Both the position numbers and the translations under genes were made by a program. A stretch of 51,246 bases of DNA from Halobacteriales archaeon QS_4_66_20 (GTDB taxonomy: Archaea > Halobacteriota > Halobacteria > Halobacteriales > Haloarculaceae). Shown here piece by piece: positions 33,186 through 42,403 of this stretch. The DNA lies in assembly GCA_003021015.1 (NCBI GenBank), contig PXRK01000039.1, positions 1 to 51,246 of the forward strand, given 5' to 3'. The notes below the pieces were generated by a model. That model saw only the letters and a list, made by a program, of their open reading frames with translations, was not told the origin of the DNA and did no database searches. How positions within the stretch are numbered: position 1 is the stretch's first letter; every line of letters begins with the position of its first letter.

Positions 33186-33620
33186 GTGAGCGATCCAGCC
33201 GCCGAGGAGGCGCCGCGCAAGCGACCCTGGCTAGCGGCGGTACTCACCGTCCTGATCCCGGGGCTGGGACACCTGTATCTCCGCCTGTGGGGGCGGGCGC
33301 TGCTGTGGTTTCTCGTCGTGATCGGCTCCGTGTTCGTGCTCGTCCCCGAGTGGTTCAGCGCCGAGTCGCTGGGCGACCTCACCGGGATCGCCGAGGGGAT
33401 CGATCCGCTGACGTCGCTCGCGCTGCTCGGCATGTCCGCACTCTGTGTCGTCGACGCGTACCTGATGGCGACCCGGCACAACGAACGGGCGCGCCGCCAG
33501 CACGACGACGCGACGACGTCCTGTCCGGAGTGTGGACGTGAACTCGACGGGGACCTCGACTTCTGTCACTGGTGTACCGCGCGCCTCGACGAGCCGGGGC
33601 CGGACGCCGACGCGGAGTAG
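33186..33620 (+). CDS. Membrane protein with C-terminal zinc ribbon
   Basis: The start is GTG 33186 (MSDPAAEEAPRKRPWLAAVL), 144 aa. Two or three hydrophobic helices cover residues ~13-95 (LAAVLTVLIPGLGHLYLRLW, ALLWFLVVIGSVFVLVPEW). The tail has CPECGRELDGDLDFCHWC, a CxxC..CxxC zinc ribbon. The layout is like haloarchaeal TM2/DUF7575-type proteins. The role is unknown. It converges directly on the aroB' gene (TAG then CTA). Confidence 0.75.
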   Translation: MSDPAAEEAPRKRPWLAAVLTVLIPGLGHLYLRLWGRALLWFLVVIGSVFVLVPEWFSAESLGDLTGIAEGIDPLTSLALLGMSALCVVDAYLMATRHNERARRQHDDATTSCPECGRELDGDLDFCHWCTARLDEPGPDADAE

Positions 33621-34787
33621 CTACTTCTCGATGATGCTCTCCTCGACGGCCTCACCGAAGTGGCGGGCGGTGTTTTCGTAGTAGACCAGCAGTTCGTCGC
33701 CCGCCCCGAGGTCGGTGACCGCGCGGCGGCCGTCGCGGGTGTGGATCTTGATCGTCTCGGCGTTCTGCAGCAGTGTCTCGATCCGATCCCCGTCCTCGGT
33801 TTCGGCCTGGACCCGGAACATCGGGCGCTGTTCGATCTTCGAACGCCCGACGATGGCTTCCCGGGTGTTGCCGTCGGTGTCGACGACCTGGACCTCGTCG
33901 CCGCTGGACAGCTCCGAGAGGTAGTTCGTTTCGCTGCCGGGCGCGCGGACGTACGCGTGGACCGCGCCGGCGTTCACCCGGAACGGCCGCGAGTCGACGT
34001 ACGGCGATTCGGCGGTTTCGGCGTGGACGAAAAACAGCCCGCGCGCGAGCGAGCCGACGAGCATCCCCTCGTCGTCGTCCATCAGCGAGCCGGTGTCGAT
34101 GCAGACTCGGTCGGCCGGGCCGGTCTGTTCGATCTCCGTGACAGTCGCCCACTGCAGCGAGAGCTGTTCGCGCCCCGCCTCGTCGCGCACCTCGACGGTC
34201 TTGCGGATCTCGTCGGGGTCGTCGCTGTCGAGCAACACCGCGTCCGCACCGAGCTCGAGCGTCTCGTAGGCCGTCTGGGCCTCCGCGGCGTCGCGGACGC
34301 CGGCAATCAGCGTCGTCTCCTCGCCGATCCGGGCGATCAGGTTCTCCAGCGGGATGATCCGCCAGTCCTCGCCGACGACGATGGTGTACTCGGCGTCCGT
34401 CGCGACCTCCTCGGCGAACGTCTCGTAGTCGGGGCCGCGAATGTGGACGTACCCCGCGCTGACGTCGCTGTCCTCGCGGCGGAGCGCCGACAGGTCCGCC
34501 GACCCCGAGAAGTCCGGCGGCAGGTCGACCGACCCGTCGCCCTCGGCGTCTTTGCCGACGACCGTGACGTCGGCCTCGGTTGCATCCGCCTCGGCTTCCA
34601 TCACGTGGACGTCCTCGCCGGCGAACGCCGCGACGTTGACCGCGCCGAGCTCGCGGACCCGCTCGACGTCGCGCTGGTCGACCAGGACCCAGTCGACCCC
34701 CGCCTCCAGGCCGGCGGTGATGCGCTGTTTCCGGACCTCCCAGTCGCCCACCTCGTCGTCCGCTTTGAGCCAGACCGAACGTGTCAT
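33621..34787 (-). CDS. aroB': 3-dehydroquinate synthase II (archaeal AroB')
   Basis: The 388-aa product starts at ATG 34787 (MTRSVWLKADDEVGDWEVRK). Signatures are EDWRIIPLENLIARIGEETT, GADAVLLDSDDPDEIRKTVE, DRVCIDTGSLMDDDEGMLVG and AGAVHAYVRAPGSETNYLSE. It performs the NAD-dependent conversion to 3-dehydroquinate in the archaeal variant of the shikimate pathway. tyrA, also in aromatic amino-acid synthesis, lies 5 kb away in the same orientation. Length is normal for the family. Confidence 0.95.
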   Translation of the reverse strand: MTRSVWLKADDEVGDWEVRKQRITAGLEAGVDWVLVDQRDVERVRELGAVNVAAFAGEDVHVMEAEADATEADVTVVGKDAEGDGSVDLPPDFSGSADLSALRREDSDVSAGYVHIRGPDYETFAEEVATDAEYTIVVGEDWRIIPLENLIARIGEETTLIAGVRDAAEAQTAYETLELGADAVLLDSDDPDEIRKTVEVRDEAGREQLSLQWATVTEIEQTGPADRVCIDTGSLMDDDEGMLVGSLARGLFFVHAETAESPYVDSRPFRVNAGAVHAYVRAPGSETNYLSELSSGDEVQVVDTDGNTREAIVGRSKIEQRPMFRVQAETEDGDRIETLLQNAETIKIHTRDGRRAVTDLGAGDELLVYYENTARHFGEAVEESIIEK

Positions 34788-34850
34788 GTGGAGTAGCTTG
34801 CGGCCGGGGGGCTTGAACGTGGCGGATTCTGCTCCAGCGTCTGGCCGGTA

Positions 34851-35633
34851 CTACTCCGGATACGCGTCGGCGACTGCATCGAGCAGTTCGTGGTGCTCGG
34901 TCGTGTGGGGCGCGGTCAGCGGCGAGACACTGACTTTGTACTCCTGGATCGCGCTGCGGTCGGTGCCGTCGGGTTCGTCGAGGTCGCCCGCAGGTAACAG
35001 TTCCCAGACACGGTTGGTCAGTGTGATGGTCTCGCCGTCCTGTTCGGCCTCCATGTGGTAGCTGTGGGAGGGGCGGGTGACTTCCATCTCGCCGGTCGCG
35101 CGGTCGGCGATCGGCGCGTTGACGTTGAGGTAGCCGCCGTGGGGGAACAGCTCGGCCTCGGCGGCGTGTTCGACGAGGTACCGCGCCGCGCGGACGGCCT
35201 CGGCGTACTGGTGGGCGGCGAGGGTATCCTCGCCGGGGACGTACTCATCGGTCGGGATGTACATCGAGACGGCGACCGCCGGGCAGCCGAAAAACGCCGC
35301 CTCGACGGCCGCGCTGACGGTCCCCGACCGCCCCAGGACGGCGGTCCCGAGGTTCGCGCCGCGGTTGCAGCCCGACACCACGATGTCGGTTTCGGGCACG
35401 AGCGAGGACAGCCCAGCGACGACGCAGTCGGCGGGCGTCCCCTCGATCACGTAGCCGAGTTCGTGGTCGCGGACGCCCACGGAGTAGGACATCGCCCGAC
35501 CGACGGCGCTCTGGTCCTCGGCCGGCGCGACGGCGGTAACCGACCCGACCTCCGAGAGCTCCTCGTAGAGGGCGTGAAACCCCGTCGATTCGATCCCGTC
35601 GTCGTTGGTCACCAGGATGTCGAGATCGGCCAT
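34851..35633 (-). CDS. surE: 5'-nucleotidase SurE
   Basis: The 260-aa product starts at ATG 35633. DILVTNDDGIESTGFHALYE holds the metal-binding DD pair. APAEDQSAVGRAMS, GTPADCVVAGLS and VVSGCNRGANLGTAVLGRSG are the other SurE signatures. It is a metal-dependent nucleoside-monophosphate phosphatase in the cytoplasm, used in nucleotide salvage and stress survival. The gene is the last GC-rich one before the AT-rich island. Confidence 0.95.
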   Translation of the reverse strand: MADLDILVTNDDGIESTGFHALYEELSEVGSVTAVAPAEDQSAVGRAMSYSVGVRDHELGYVIEGTPADCVVAGLSSLVPETDIVVSGCNRGANLGTAVLGRSGTVSAAVEAAFFGCPAVAVSMYIPTDEYVPGEDTLAAHQYAEAVRAARYLVEHAAEAELFPHGGYLNVNAPIADRATGEMEVTRPSHSYHMEAEQDGETITLTNRVWELLPAGDLDEPDGTDRSAIQEYKVSVSPLTAPHTTEHHELLDAVADAYPE

Positions 35634-35742
35634 GTGTGTGTTCGGGAGGGCTGGCGTTTGAAGGTAGCGCTCTAGGAAGAAGGATGATCTTCATTGTTAC
35701 CAAAATACCACGCTAGATAGTATAGTATTTTATATGAGTGAT

Positions 35743-36993
35743 TTAGTAGAAGTAGACGTCACCATTATTGATTTGATTGCTCTCAATATCATTTTTTATA
35801 GCTTCAGCCTTAGTTCCTTTTCCAGATGAGTGCACACTATAATGTTTATTATTACACTTTAGTTTTATAGTTTCTCTACAAACGCCGCCAGTATCCGAAT
35901 AGTGAATTCCAATTAAAGCTGCATAATCGCCATAATAGGAAGAGTACTCTCTTACATAAATTGGCCCTCCTGAATCTCCAGGGGCGCAATCTGCGTTATA
36001 TATTACTTCATTACTATTAACCCCATCTAATGTTCCCTGTTGAGCACCAGTTGTCTTGCCTGTTTTATAAATATCCTGCCCGATTGCTAATTCCTGGTTA
36101 GTTACTCGTCCCTCCAGATCTAAGTAATCATTGGACCTATGAAGGATTGTTCCAGCCATTTTGCGTTTATTGTCGTTCCGTTCCACTAAAATATAATCCA
36201 ATCCAGAATCCTTCTCATAAATATCAGTCGTAGTTCCCCAGACTGGGTGATCCTCATACTGATAAGCATTATTATCCTCTTTATTTGACCCACTGAAATT
36301 ATGAGCATTTGTAATCATATATTCACCATCATACTCCCCTCCACTTATTTGAACACGTCCACCCGAAGTCCCAACTGAAGTCTCACCACCTTTATATCCT
36401 CCAAAAGAGATTCCACCAATCACAGGATCAAAAGTTTGTCTCCCTAAACAACTTTTTGTAGCTGGATGTCCATCATCATTTTTACAATGGTGGTCCAAAG
36501 TTCCTATAGTACTATTTAACGTCTGATCTTTTACATCTATTTGAATATTTGTACCAATATTTGTTATCTTATGACGTTTTTTAAAGGACAAACGAGGGCC
36601 CACTTTATAGATGATGATTCTTAATTTATTTCTATCACCTATTTTATCTTTACCAGATGTGATGAACGAATTAACAATAATGCCTCTATCTTGTAGCTTT
36701 GTAGTATCAATCGTATCTGATCCTGGATCATAATTTAAGTTCTCTAATTTTCTTCTATCTCTAAAATCTTCTCTTACCTTTTGACAAATTCTTCTAGCTT
36801 CTTTAACATTGTCCCACCATCTTTCGTTAACCTCGATTTCTTCCAATACTTCGTCCTTTCTCTTTATAAAGGGTATGGAGATCTTATCTGTAAGCCCAAT
36901 CGTTTCTCCTGTTATACCTGTTGTAACAAAGGCACCAGCACCCACATTTCTTAGGAAAACTCTTCTTTTCAAGATTGAGTTATTTTCTTTCAT
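35743..36993 (-). CDS. Tat-exported trypsin-like serine protease (AT-rich, probably acquired)
   Basis: The 416-aa product starts at ATG 36993. The N-terminus LKRRVFLRNVGAGAFVTTG is a Tat signal (RRxFL). Residues 44-180 are a pro-region-like segment rich in Lys, Asp and Asn. The chymotrypsin triad is visible: His231 (ITNAHNFSG), Asp266 (SGLDYILVER) and Ser341 (CAPGDSGGPIY). The gene is strikingly AT-rich against all neighbours, with AT-ending codons and Lys/Asn/Ile replacing the usual acidic residues. The island spans about 35690-37080. It is probably a secreted protease, perhaps a bacteriocin-like or halocin-related effector; the target is unknown. The divergent propeller gene may be a partner or coincidence. 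Confidence 0.88.
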   Translation of the reverse strand: MKENNSILKRRVFLRNVGAGAFVTTGITGETIGLTDKISIPFIKRKDEVLEEIEVNERWWDNVKEARRICQKVREDFRDRRKLENLNYDPGSDTIDTTKLQDRGIIVNSFITSGKDKIGDRNKLRIIIYKVGPRLSFKKRHKITNIGTNIQIDVKDQTLNSTIGTLDHHCKNDDGHPATKSCLGRQTFDPVIGGISFGGYKGGETSVGTSGGRVQISGGEYDGEYMITNAHNFSGSNKEDNNAYQYEDHPVWGTTTDIYEKDSGLDYILVERNDNKRKMAGTILHRSNDYLDLEGRVTNQELAIGQDIYKTGKTTGAQQGTLDGVNSNEVIYNADCAPGDSGGPIYVREYSSYYGDYAALIGIHYSDTGGVCRETIKLKCNNKHYSVHSSGKGTKAEAIKNDIESNQINNGDVYFY

Positions 36994-37017
36994 TCTAATA
37001 TAGTCTTCTTAAGCAAT

Positions 37018-37027
37018 CTATTTATAG
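37018..37027 (-). promoter_or_regulatory. TATA box of the protease gene
   Basis: Read on the minus strand, CTATAAATAG is centred 29 nt before the ATG at 36993, so the transcript is probably leaderless. Confidence 0.55.
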
Positions 37028-37060
37028 TTTTTGGTTTTCGTTGTTTTTAAATATGCTGAG

Positions 37061-37067
37061 TTTATAG
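37061..37067 (+). promoter_or_regulatory. TATA box of the propeller gene
   Basis: TTTATAG lies about 21 nt before the ATG at 37085, compatible with a leaderless transcript. It sits at the edge of the AT-rich island. Confidence 0.5.
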
Positions 37068-37084
37068 GGTTACTACCACTACCA

Positions 37085-38608
37085 ATGACTGATCCAAGAA
37101 GTCGTCGAAAAGGCCTCCAAATCAATCGGCGGCAAGCCCTCCAGTCAGCTGCCGGACTCAGTCTTGTATCGATCGCGAGCATCAAGCTGGGAGACTATGC
37201 CAGCGCAACCGACGCGGGAGAAATGCTCTGGTCCACAGATGTCGACGGATGGTTCTCGTCGCCGACGGTCATCGACGAGACCGTCTTCCTCGGCGGGAGA
37301 AACGGTCTACACGCCGTCGATGCAGACACCGGAGACAAGCTGTGGTACTGGAAAAATGACGACGGTGTGCCCTCCTCACCGCAGGTCGTGGATGGAGCGG
37401 TCTACGTCGGGAGTAGGGACAGCAATTTGTACGCACTCAATGCCGAAACCGGAACCGAACGGTGGGGGTTCGACACTAATGATGAAATTCTTGCGTCGCC
37501 GACCGTTTCGGAGAGAACTGTTTACGTCGGCAGCAATGACAGTAGCGTCTACGCTGTCAATACTGAGACTGGTGAGCAACAGTGGTCGTTCGTCACAGGC
37601 GACAAAGGTGAGGGCAGATGTCTGTCACCGGGCGCCTGTAGTTCGGCTTGGTCGCCAGTTATTCGCGATGACACGGTGTTCGTCAGCGATTCGGATTTCC
37701 TCTGGGCCCTCGACGCGGAGACGGGCGAGGAACTGTGGCGTTCGGACGCCGAGCCGATGATTTCGTCTCCAACCGTGGTAAACGGAACTGTTTACGTCGG
37801 CGGCCAGCAGGTACGCGCCGTGGATTCAGAATCGGGTGAAACGCTGTGGAATGTGTTATCGAACCAAACGCCAGAGGTCAGGTTCAGGAGCACCCCCACT
37901 GTCGCCGACGGAACGGTCTTTATCGGTAGCGAGGACGCTCACTTCGGAAACTTCGGCCGACTGTACGCGCTGGACGCCGAGACTGGGGACGTACAGTGGC
38001 AGTTCGAAACCGACGAGGTAGTGGTACCGTCGCCGACCGTTGCGTCCGGCGTCGTCTTCGCCGCGGACAACGGCGGGAACGTGTTCGCCTTCGATGCGGA
38101 GACTGGCGACCGCCGCTGGACATTGGAGACCGGCTCCGCAACGCAGTGCTCCCCGACTGTCGTCGATGGGACGCTGTTCGTCGAGACCGGCGGAATGCTG
38201 CACGCGATCGACGCTGGCGTCGACGGTGACAGTGACGGCTCGCGAGTCCAACACGGGACCCTCGGCCACCACGAGGGGTACACCGGCCCGCAGGACCCCT
38301 CCGTCGAGGAGACGTTCACGCCCACGGATACCCCGACTGCGACGCCGACTGACCAGACACCGACTGTGACACCTACTGAGGACACACCGACTGACGAGAC
38401 ACCCACCGGAACACCGACCGAAGGAACTCCAACTACGACGGAGACGACCGTACCGCAGGGCAACGACGCCGACGGCGGCAGCGGCGGGAGTACTGACGAC
38501 GGTGACGGCCCAGGATTCGGCGTTCTCGGCGCGCTCGCCGGACTCGGCGCGGCGGGGTACCTCTCACGACGGCTCTCCCTCTCCGGGTCCGACGCCGACG
38601 AGCAGTAA
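37085..38608 (+). CDS. Tat-exported PQQ-type beta-propeller with PGF-CTERM anchor
   Basis: I used ATG 37085 (507 aa), just before a Tat signal (INRRQALQSAAGLSLVSIA). Six to eight PQQ-like repeats follow, each with the pattern SSPTV..TVYVGS..YALDAETGE..W. A Thr/Pro-rich linker (about 420-470) comes next. The C-terminus DGPGFGVLGALAGLGAAGYL plus SRR is a PGF-CTERM tripartite signal, processed by archaeosortase and lipid-anchored to the surface. The role is unknown; propellers often bind partners or quinoprotein cofactors. The promoter is at the edge of the AT-rich island, but the gene itself is GC-rich. Confidence 0.88.
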   Translation: MTDPRSRRKGLQINRRQALQSAAGLSLVSIASIKLGDYASATDAGEMLWSTDVDGWFSSPTVIDETVFLGGRNGLHAVDADTGDKLWYWKNDDGVPSSPQVVDGAVYVGSRDSNLYALNAETGTERWGFDTNDEILASPTVSERTVYVGSNDSSVYAVNTETGEQQWSFVTGDKGEGRCLSPGACSSAWSPVIRDDTVFVSDSDFLWALDAETGEELWRSDAEPMISSPTVVNGTVYVGGQQVRAVDSESGETLWNVLSNQTPEVRFRSTPTVADGTVFIGSEDAHFGNFGRLYALDAETGDVQWQFETDEVVVPSPTVASGVVFAADNGGNVFAFDAETGDRRWTLETGSATQCSPTVVDGTLFVETGGMLHAIDAGVDGDSDGSRVQHGTLGHHEGYTGPQDPSVEETFTPTDTPTATPTDQTPTVTPTEDTPTDETPTGTPTEGTPTTTETTVPQGNDADGGSGGSTDDGDGPGFGVLGALAGLGAAGYLSRRLSLSGSDADEQ

Positions 38609-38616
38609 GCCGGGTT

Positions 38617-40071
38617 CTACACCGGCATCCGGTCGACGACAGTCTCGCCGTCGACGACGAGGTTGTACGCGCCCTCGTCGCCGTTCCAGAGCACGAGGAC
38701 GTTCTCGAAGCGCAGCAGGTCGCCGTAGTCGGCGCGCTCCAGCGGCCGGTTGAGCGCCGACGACTCGGTCAGCACCGCGAACTGGTCCTCGCGCTGGCTA
38801 CCGTCACCGACCAGAAACAGGGGATTACCTTCGTCGGCAAGATTCGGGCTGAGCTTCACCGCGGCGCAGTCGATGCGCTCGGTGACGTGCCGTTCCATCT
38901 CGGCCATCTTGGCGGTCCGCTCGGGGTCCGGGCTGTACTCGATAGCTCGTTCACCGTCGGTCCGCAGCACCGAGTAGGCGTACTGCACGTCGACGTTGAC
39001 GAACTCGCCGTCGCCCTGGTGGCGCTCGGGGGCTTCGTCCCCAGCGGGATGCGGCGGCGGGTCCGGGCCGCGTTCGCCCTCGTCGAGGCGACGCTGGAAC
39101 GCCGGCACCTCGATCGACGGGTTCCGGTCAAACGACCAGGAGTCGATCCCCGGCCGTTCGCCGGGCCACAGTCGCACCGAAGGCGCGTAGACGGTGGCGT
39201 CGTACTGGGCCTCGACCTCGCGCTCGATCCGGCGCAGTCCGATCGCCGTGTTGCGGTCCGCTGGCGAAATCGCGACCAGCGAGCCGTCGTCGGCGAGAGC
39301 GTCGAGCAGGTCGGCCAGAATCTCCACTGGCTCCTGGAGCTCCGAGAGCACGTTCGCACAGAGGATCAGGTCGTACGGCTCGTCGGAGTCGAACGCCTCG
39401 ATGCGCTCGCGGTGGACCGTCGGGTGGAAATTGCGGCCCGTTTCGTCGAGCAGCGATTCGAGGAGGTCGGCGGCGTCGCTGGGCTCGACGGCGTGGTACT
39501 CGACGAGGGCGTCCTCGGAAAGCAGGTGGTCGACGCCCAGCGCGGGCCCGCCGACGCCCGCACCCACGTCGAGCACCCGGAGGTGCCGCGGCAGGCGGCC
39601 ATCGGCCGCCAGGTCCGCGAGGACGTACTGGGCCGCGGCGAAGTACGGCGCCAGGTGGTAGATGGCGTACCCCAGCGCTGTCGGCGCGTCGTAGGTCACC
39701 GGCTCGCCGCGGAGATAGCGGCGCTTGAACTCCCGGATCAGGTGCCGGAGTTCGTCGCCGGACTCGCCGTCGGGCCACCCAGACCCGTACTGCTCGACCA
39801 GCCGGTCCTCGATCCGGCGGGTGATCCCCCCGGGGAGCGCCTCGACCCCGCGGAAGGTGAGGTCGGTCGGTCCCTCCTCGACGGGTTCGAACCGGCCGTC
39901 CTCGCGTTCGAGCAGGCCGAGATCGGTCGCCTCCTCGCGAAGCACCTGCCGGACCGCCGCGGGGTGGGGCTGGCCCGCGACGTACTCGTGAATCTCCTCG
40001 GGGTCGATGGGCCGCACCTGCCGGAGATACTTCGCGTTGTCCCGGATCGCCGCCCGCTGCTCGTCGTTCAT
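38617..40071 (-). CDS. Rsm22-like small-subunit methyltransferase family protein
   Basis: The 484-aa product starts at ATG 40071. Residues ~150-250 hold the SAM-binding motif I (RVLDVGAGVGGPALGVDHLL) and motif IV (YDLILCANVLSEL). The flanking domains and the tail (LLRFENVLVLWNGDEGAYNL) fit Rsm22-type ribosome-associated methyltransferases. The target is unproven. It overlaps the tyrA stop by four bases (ATGA), so the two are co-transcribed. Confidence 0.82.
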   Translation of the reverse strand: MNDEQRAAIRDNAKYLRQVRPIDPEEIHEYVAGQPHPAAVRQVLREEATDLGLLEREDGRFEPVEEGPTDLTFRGVEALPGGITRRIEDRLVEQYGSGWPDGESGDELRHLIREFKRRYLRGEPVTYDAPTALGYAIYHLAPYFAAAQYVLADLAADGRLPRHLRVLDVGAGVGGPALGVDHLLSEDALVEYHAVEPSDAADLLESLLDETGRNFHPTVHRERIEAFDSDEPYDLILCANVLSELQEPVEILADLLDALADDGSLVAISPADRNTAIGLRRIEREVEAQYDATVYAPSVRLWPGERPGIDSWSFDRNPSIEVPAFQRRLDEGERGPDPPPHPAGDEAPERHQGDGEFVNVDVQYAYSVLRTDGERAIEYSPDPERTAKMAEMERHVTERIDCAAVKLSPNLADEGNPLFLVGDGSQREDQFAVLTESSALNRPLERADYGDLLRFENVLVLWNGDEGAYNLVVDGETVVDRMPV

Positions 40072-40883
40072 CGGTTCTGCTCTCGTCCGGACTGTTCTTT
40101 CTCGCCGATTCGCCGATACATGCTCTCGAAGGTATCACTGTCTGCATCGGCGATTTCCTCGGCCGCGGCCGCGATGTCCTCGGCGCCGTCGAACGCGGCC
40201 TGGACGTCGGCGTACACGCGCGGTTCGCCGCCAGTGACCTGCTCGACGAGGTCGGCGAGCGGTTCCGAGACGGTGGTGTGAAACGCCGGATCGACCGGTT
40301 CGGCGGCCAGGCCAAAGGCGAGGATCGCGGCGTGCGTGCGCGCCTGGACTGTCTCCATCGCCTCGTCGTGTTCGGCCGCGGTGGTCTCGAAGACGTGGTT
40401 GTCCCTGGCTGCGAGGGTGTCGCGGATCGCCGCGACCGCGGGACCGTCCTCGTCGACGACTACGGGGACGTTACCCGGTTCGCTCTCGGGGGCGAACAGC
40501 GGGTGGAAGCTCGCGCGCTCGCGGTCGGGTGCGTGCTCGCGCATCGCCGCTAGCGGTTCTGCCATCTGTCCGGTGACGTCGACGATTGCCCGCTCGGCCC
40601 GCGGTGTGTACGCAGCGATGGCGTCGCCCGATGCGGGAAGCGGCACGGCGATGCAGACGACGTCGAACGTGTCGGCCTCCGCGGCTGTCGCCTCCTCACC
40701 GTCGGTGTTCGTGTCCTCGCCGGCGGGGTCGACGACCCGGCCACCCAGCGCGTCGGCAGCCTCGTGTGCGGCCGATCGGTCAGGATCGACGAAGGCAACT
40801 GAGACCGAGCGAGGCGCGTCGTCGCGGAGGGCTTGCCCGAGCCAGCGCCCCATCGCGCCCGCGCCGACGACGAGTGCATCCAT
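40068..40883 (-). CDS. tyrA: Prephenate dehydrogenase
   Basis: The 271-aa product starts at ATG 40883 (MDALVVGAGAMGRWLGQALR), a Rossmann GxGxxG motif. VVCIAVPLPASGDAI, IVDVTGQMAEPLAA and SFHPLFAPES follow; the conserved His of the substrate site is in FHPLF. It converts prephenate to 4-hydroxyphenylpyruvate in tyrosine synthesis. No ACT or chorismate-mutase domain is present. It is coupled to the Rsm22-like gene by a four-base overlap. Confidence 0.9.
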   Translation of the reverse strand: MDALVVGAGAMGRWLGQALRDDAPRSVSVAFVDPDRSAAHEAADALGGRVVDPAGEDTNTDGEEATAAEADTFDVVCIAVPLPASGDAIAAYTPRAERAIVDVTGQMAEPLAAMREHAPDRERASFHPLFAPESEPGNVPVVVDEDGPAVAAIRDTLAARDNHVFETTAAEHDEAMETVQARTHAAILAFGLAAEPVDPAFHTTVSEPLADLVEQVTGGEPRVYADVQAAFDGAEDIAAAAEEIADADSDTFESMYRRIGEKEQSGREQNR

Positions 40884-41000
40884 GTTGGCGTCTCTTGTCT
40901 GTGACCGGACTAAAGGGGTTCGATGGGCACGCTGTAGGCGGTCGACCCCGAGGGTCGGCGGCGCTGCTCTCCCGACGGGACGCCGGAGACGTATAGCAAG

Positions 41001-41035
41001 CGGAAGCCCCGTCCTTCAGGGCGGGGAGGATGTCA
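41001..41035 (+). mobile_element. Solo IS200/IS605-type right end
   Basis: GCCCCGTCCTTCAGGGCGG continuing GG, then AGGATGTCA, forms the same hairpin plus tail as the right ends at 11264 and 27600 (8-bp stem CCCCGTCC-TTCA-GGGCGGGG with one G-U). No left end or tnpB is present. It lies 55 bp before the LEA-type gene. Confidence 0.6.
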
Positions 41036-41089
41036 ATGCCCGGGCCGAAGCCACAAACAGTTTAACGGCGTCCACACGAGTAGACAGCA

Positions 41090-42340
41090 ATGTCACAGCG
41101 TGGATCGGATAATCGAGACAAGTGGAAGCGATGGGGCAAGATCGCCGGCGGAGTACTGGTCGGCCTCGTCGTCGTGGTCGCCCTCCTGTTTCTCCTCGGC
41201 GTCATCGGCGTGCCGGACGCCGGGGTGGAGGACAACAGCTGGGGCGAGGTCGACGACGAGCGCATCGAGATCCTGACGACAGTGTGGATCGACAACCCCA
41301 ACCCGTTCGGGATCGGCGGCGACAGCGACGTCGAGTACGAGGTCGAACTGGCCGGGATCCACATCGCCGAGGGCGGCGCGACCGGCGTCGGGGTCCCCTC
41401 GGGCCGGGGCACGCAGACGTTCACGACCGACCTGCGCTACCAGCAGATCCCGCCGTGGTGGAGCAGCCACCTCAACGACGGCGAGGTAAGCGACGCGGTC
41501 GTCAACGCGACGGCCCACACCTCCGTCGGCCCGCTCTCGGGATCGCCCTCGGGCACGTTCGAGCGCGAGGTTGACACCGATATCGAGGGCGCGCTCGACG
41601 AGGGCTTCTCACAGTTCGAGGGTACCTACAGCGGCACCAGCACCGACGTCCGCGCGCCCGACGGCACCGCCATCGAACCGACTGTCGAGGTCGAGAACGT
41701 GACGACGCGCTGGGGCGAGGTGACCGAGAACGAGACGGAGATTCTCGTCACCGCGCGGATCCACAACCCCAACGCCTACCCGATCCCCACCCCGGGGTTC
41801 ACCGGAAACCTGGCGTTCAACGACATCCCGGTCGCGGACTGGGAGGCCGGCGAGGTCGAACTGCTGGAGGCCCAGGAGGGTGCCCTGATCCCCGGCGGCG
41901 AAACCGAACAGCGGACGTTCCTCGTCGTGATGGACAACGGGAACCTGCCCCCGTGGTTCGCCTCGCACGTCGAGAACGAGGAGTACACCCGGGTCGCCGT
42001 CTCGGGCCAGCTCGCGATGGAGATCAGCGGCAGCGAGGTGAGGATCCCGCGGGAAAGCGAGGGGATCACCTGCGAGTTCGACCTGACGACGTCGATCTTC
42101 GTCGACCAGGAGCAGGGGATGGCACTCGAGGCCTGCGGAACCACGCCGATCGAGACGACGACCGAGCAGTTAGAGGCAGCCGGCGCGGTGCTGGACCTCA
42201 GCAAGACCGACTGGTGGGACGGGTTGCTCGACGGTGACGAGAACAATGACGGCGGCGGCGACGGCGGCGGCGACGACGACGGCGGCGACGATGACGATGG
42301 CGTCATCGGGGCTCGCGGCATCGCCGTCGACTCGCGGTGA
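41090..42340 (+). CDS. Membrane-anchored protein with two LEA-type-2 (WHy) domains, paralogue 1
   Basis: The 416-aa product starts at ATG 41090. An N-terminal transmembrane helix (IAGGVLVGLVVVVALLFLLG) is followed by two LEA2/WHy domains. The first (about 40-190) has EDNSWGEVDDERIEILTTVW and IDNPNPFG. The second (about 205-350) has ENVTTRWGEVTENETEILVT and IHNPNAYPIPTPG. A Gly/Asp low-complexity tail ends the protein (about 383-402). LEA2 domains are beta-sandwiches tied to stress tolerance; the role here is unknown. The next gene is its tandem paralogue. Confidence 0.88.
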   Translation: MSQRGSDNRDKWKRWGKIAGGVLVGLVVVVALLFLLGVIGVPDAGVEDNSWGEVDDERIEILTTVWIDNPNPFGIGGDSDVEYEVELAGIHIAEGGATGVGVPSGRGTQTFTTDLRYQQIPPWWSSHLNDGEVSDAVVNATAHTSVGPLSGSPSGTFEREVDTDIEGALDEGFSQFEGTYSGTSTDVRAPDGTAIEPTVEVENVTTRWGEVTENETEILVTARIHNPNAYPIPTPGFTGNLAFNDIPVADWEAGEVELLEAQEGALIPGGETEQRTFLVVMDNGNLPPWFASHVENEEYTRVAVSGQLAMEISGSEVRIPRESEGITCEFDLTTSIFVDQEQGMALEACGTTPIETTTEQLEAAGAVLDLSKTDWWDGLLDGDENNDGGGDGGGDDDGGDDDDGVIGARGIAVDSR

Positions 42341-42403
42341 GACCTTCCGGCCGGAGGGGCTCGCCGCACAACCGTTTACTCGGTCGCGCACCTACAGCAC
42401 ACG

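Noticed and set aside
38887..40281. Plus-strand open frame of 464 codons opposite the Rsm22-like gene
   Set aside because: No domain signature; the methyltransferase on the minus strand explains the region.
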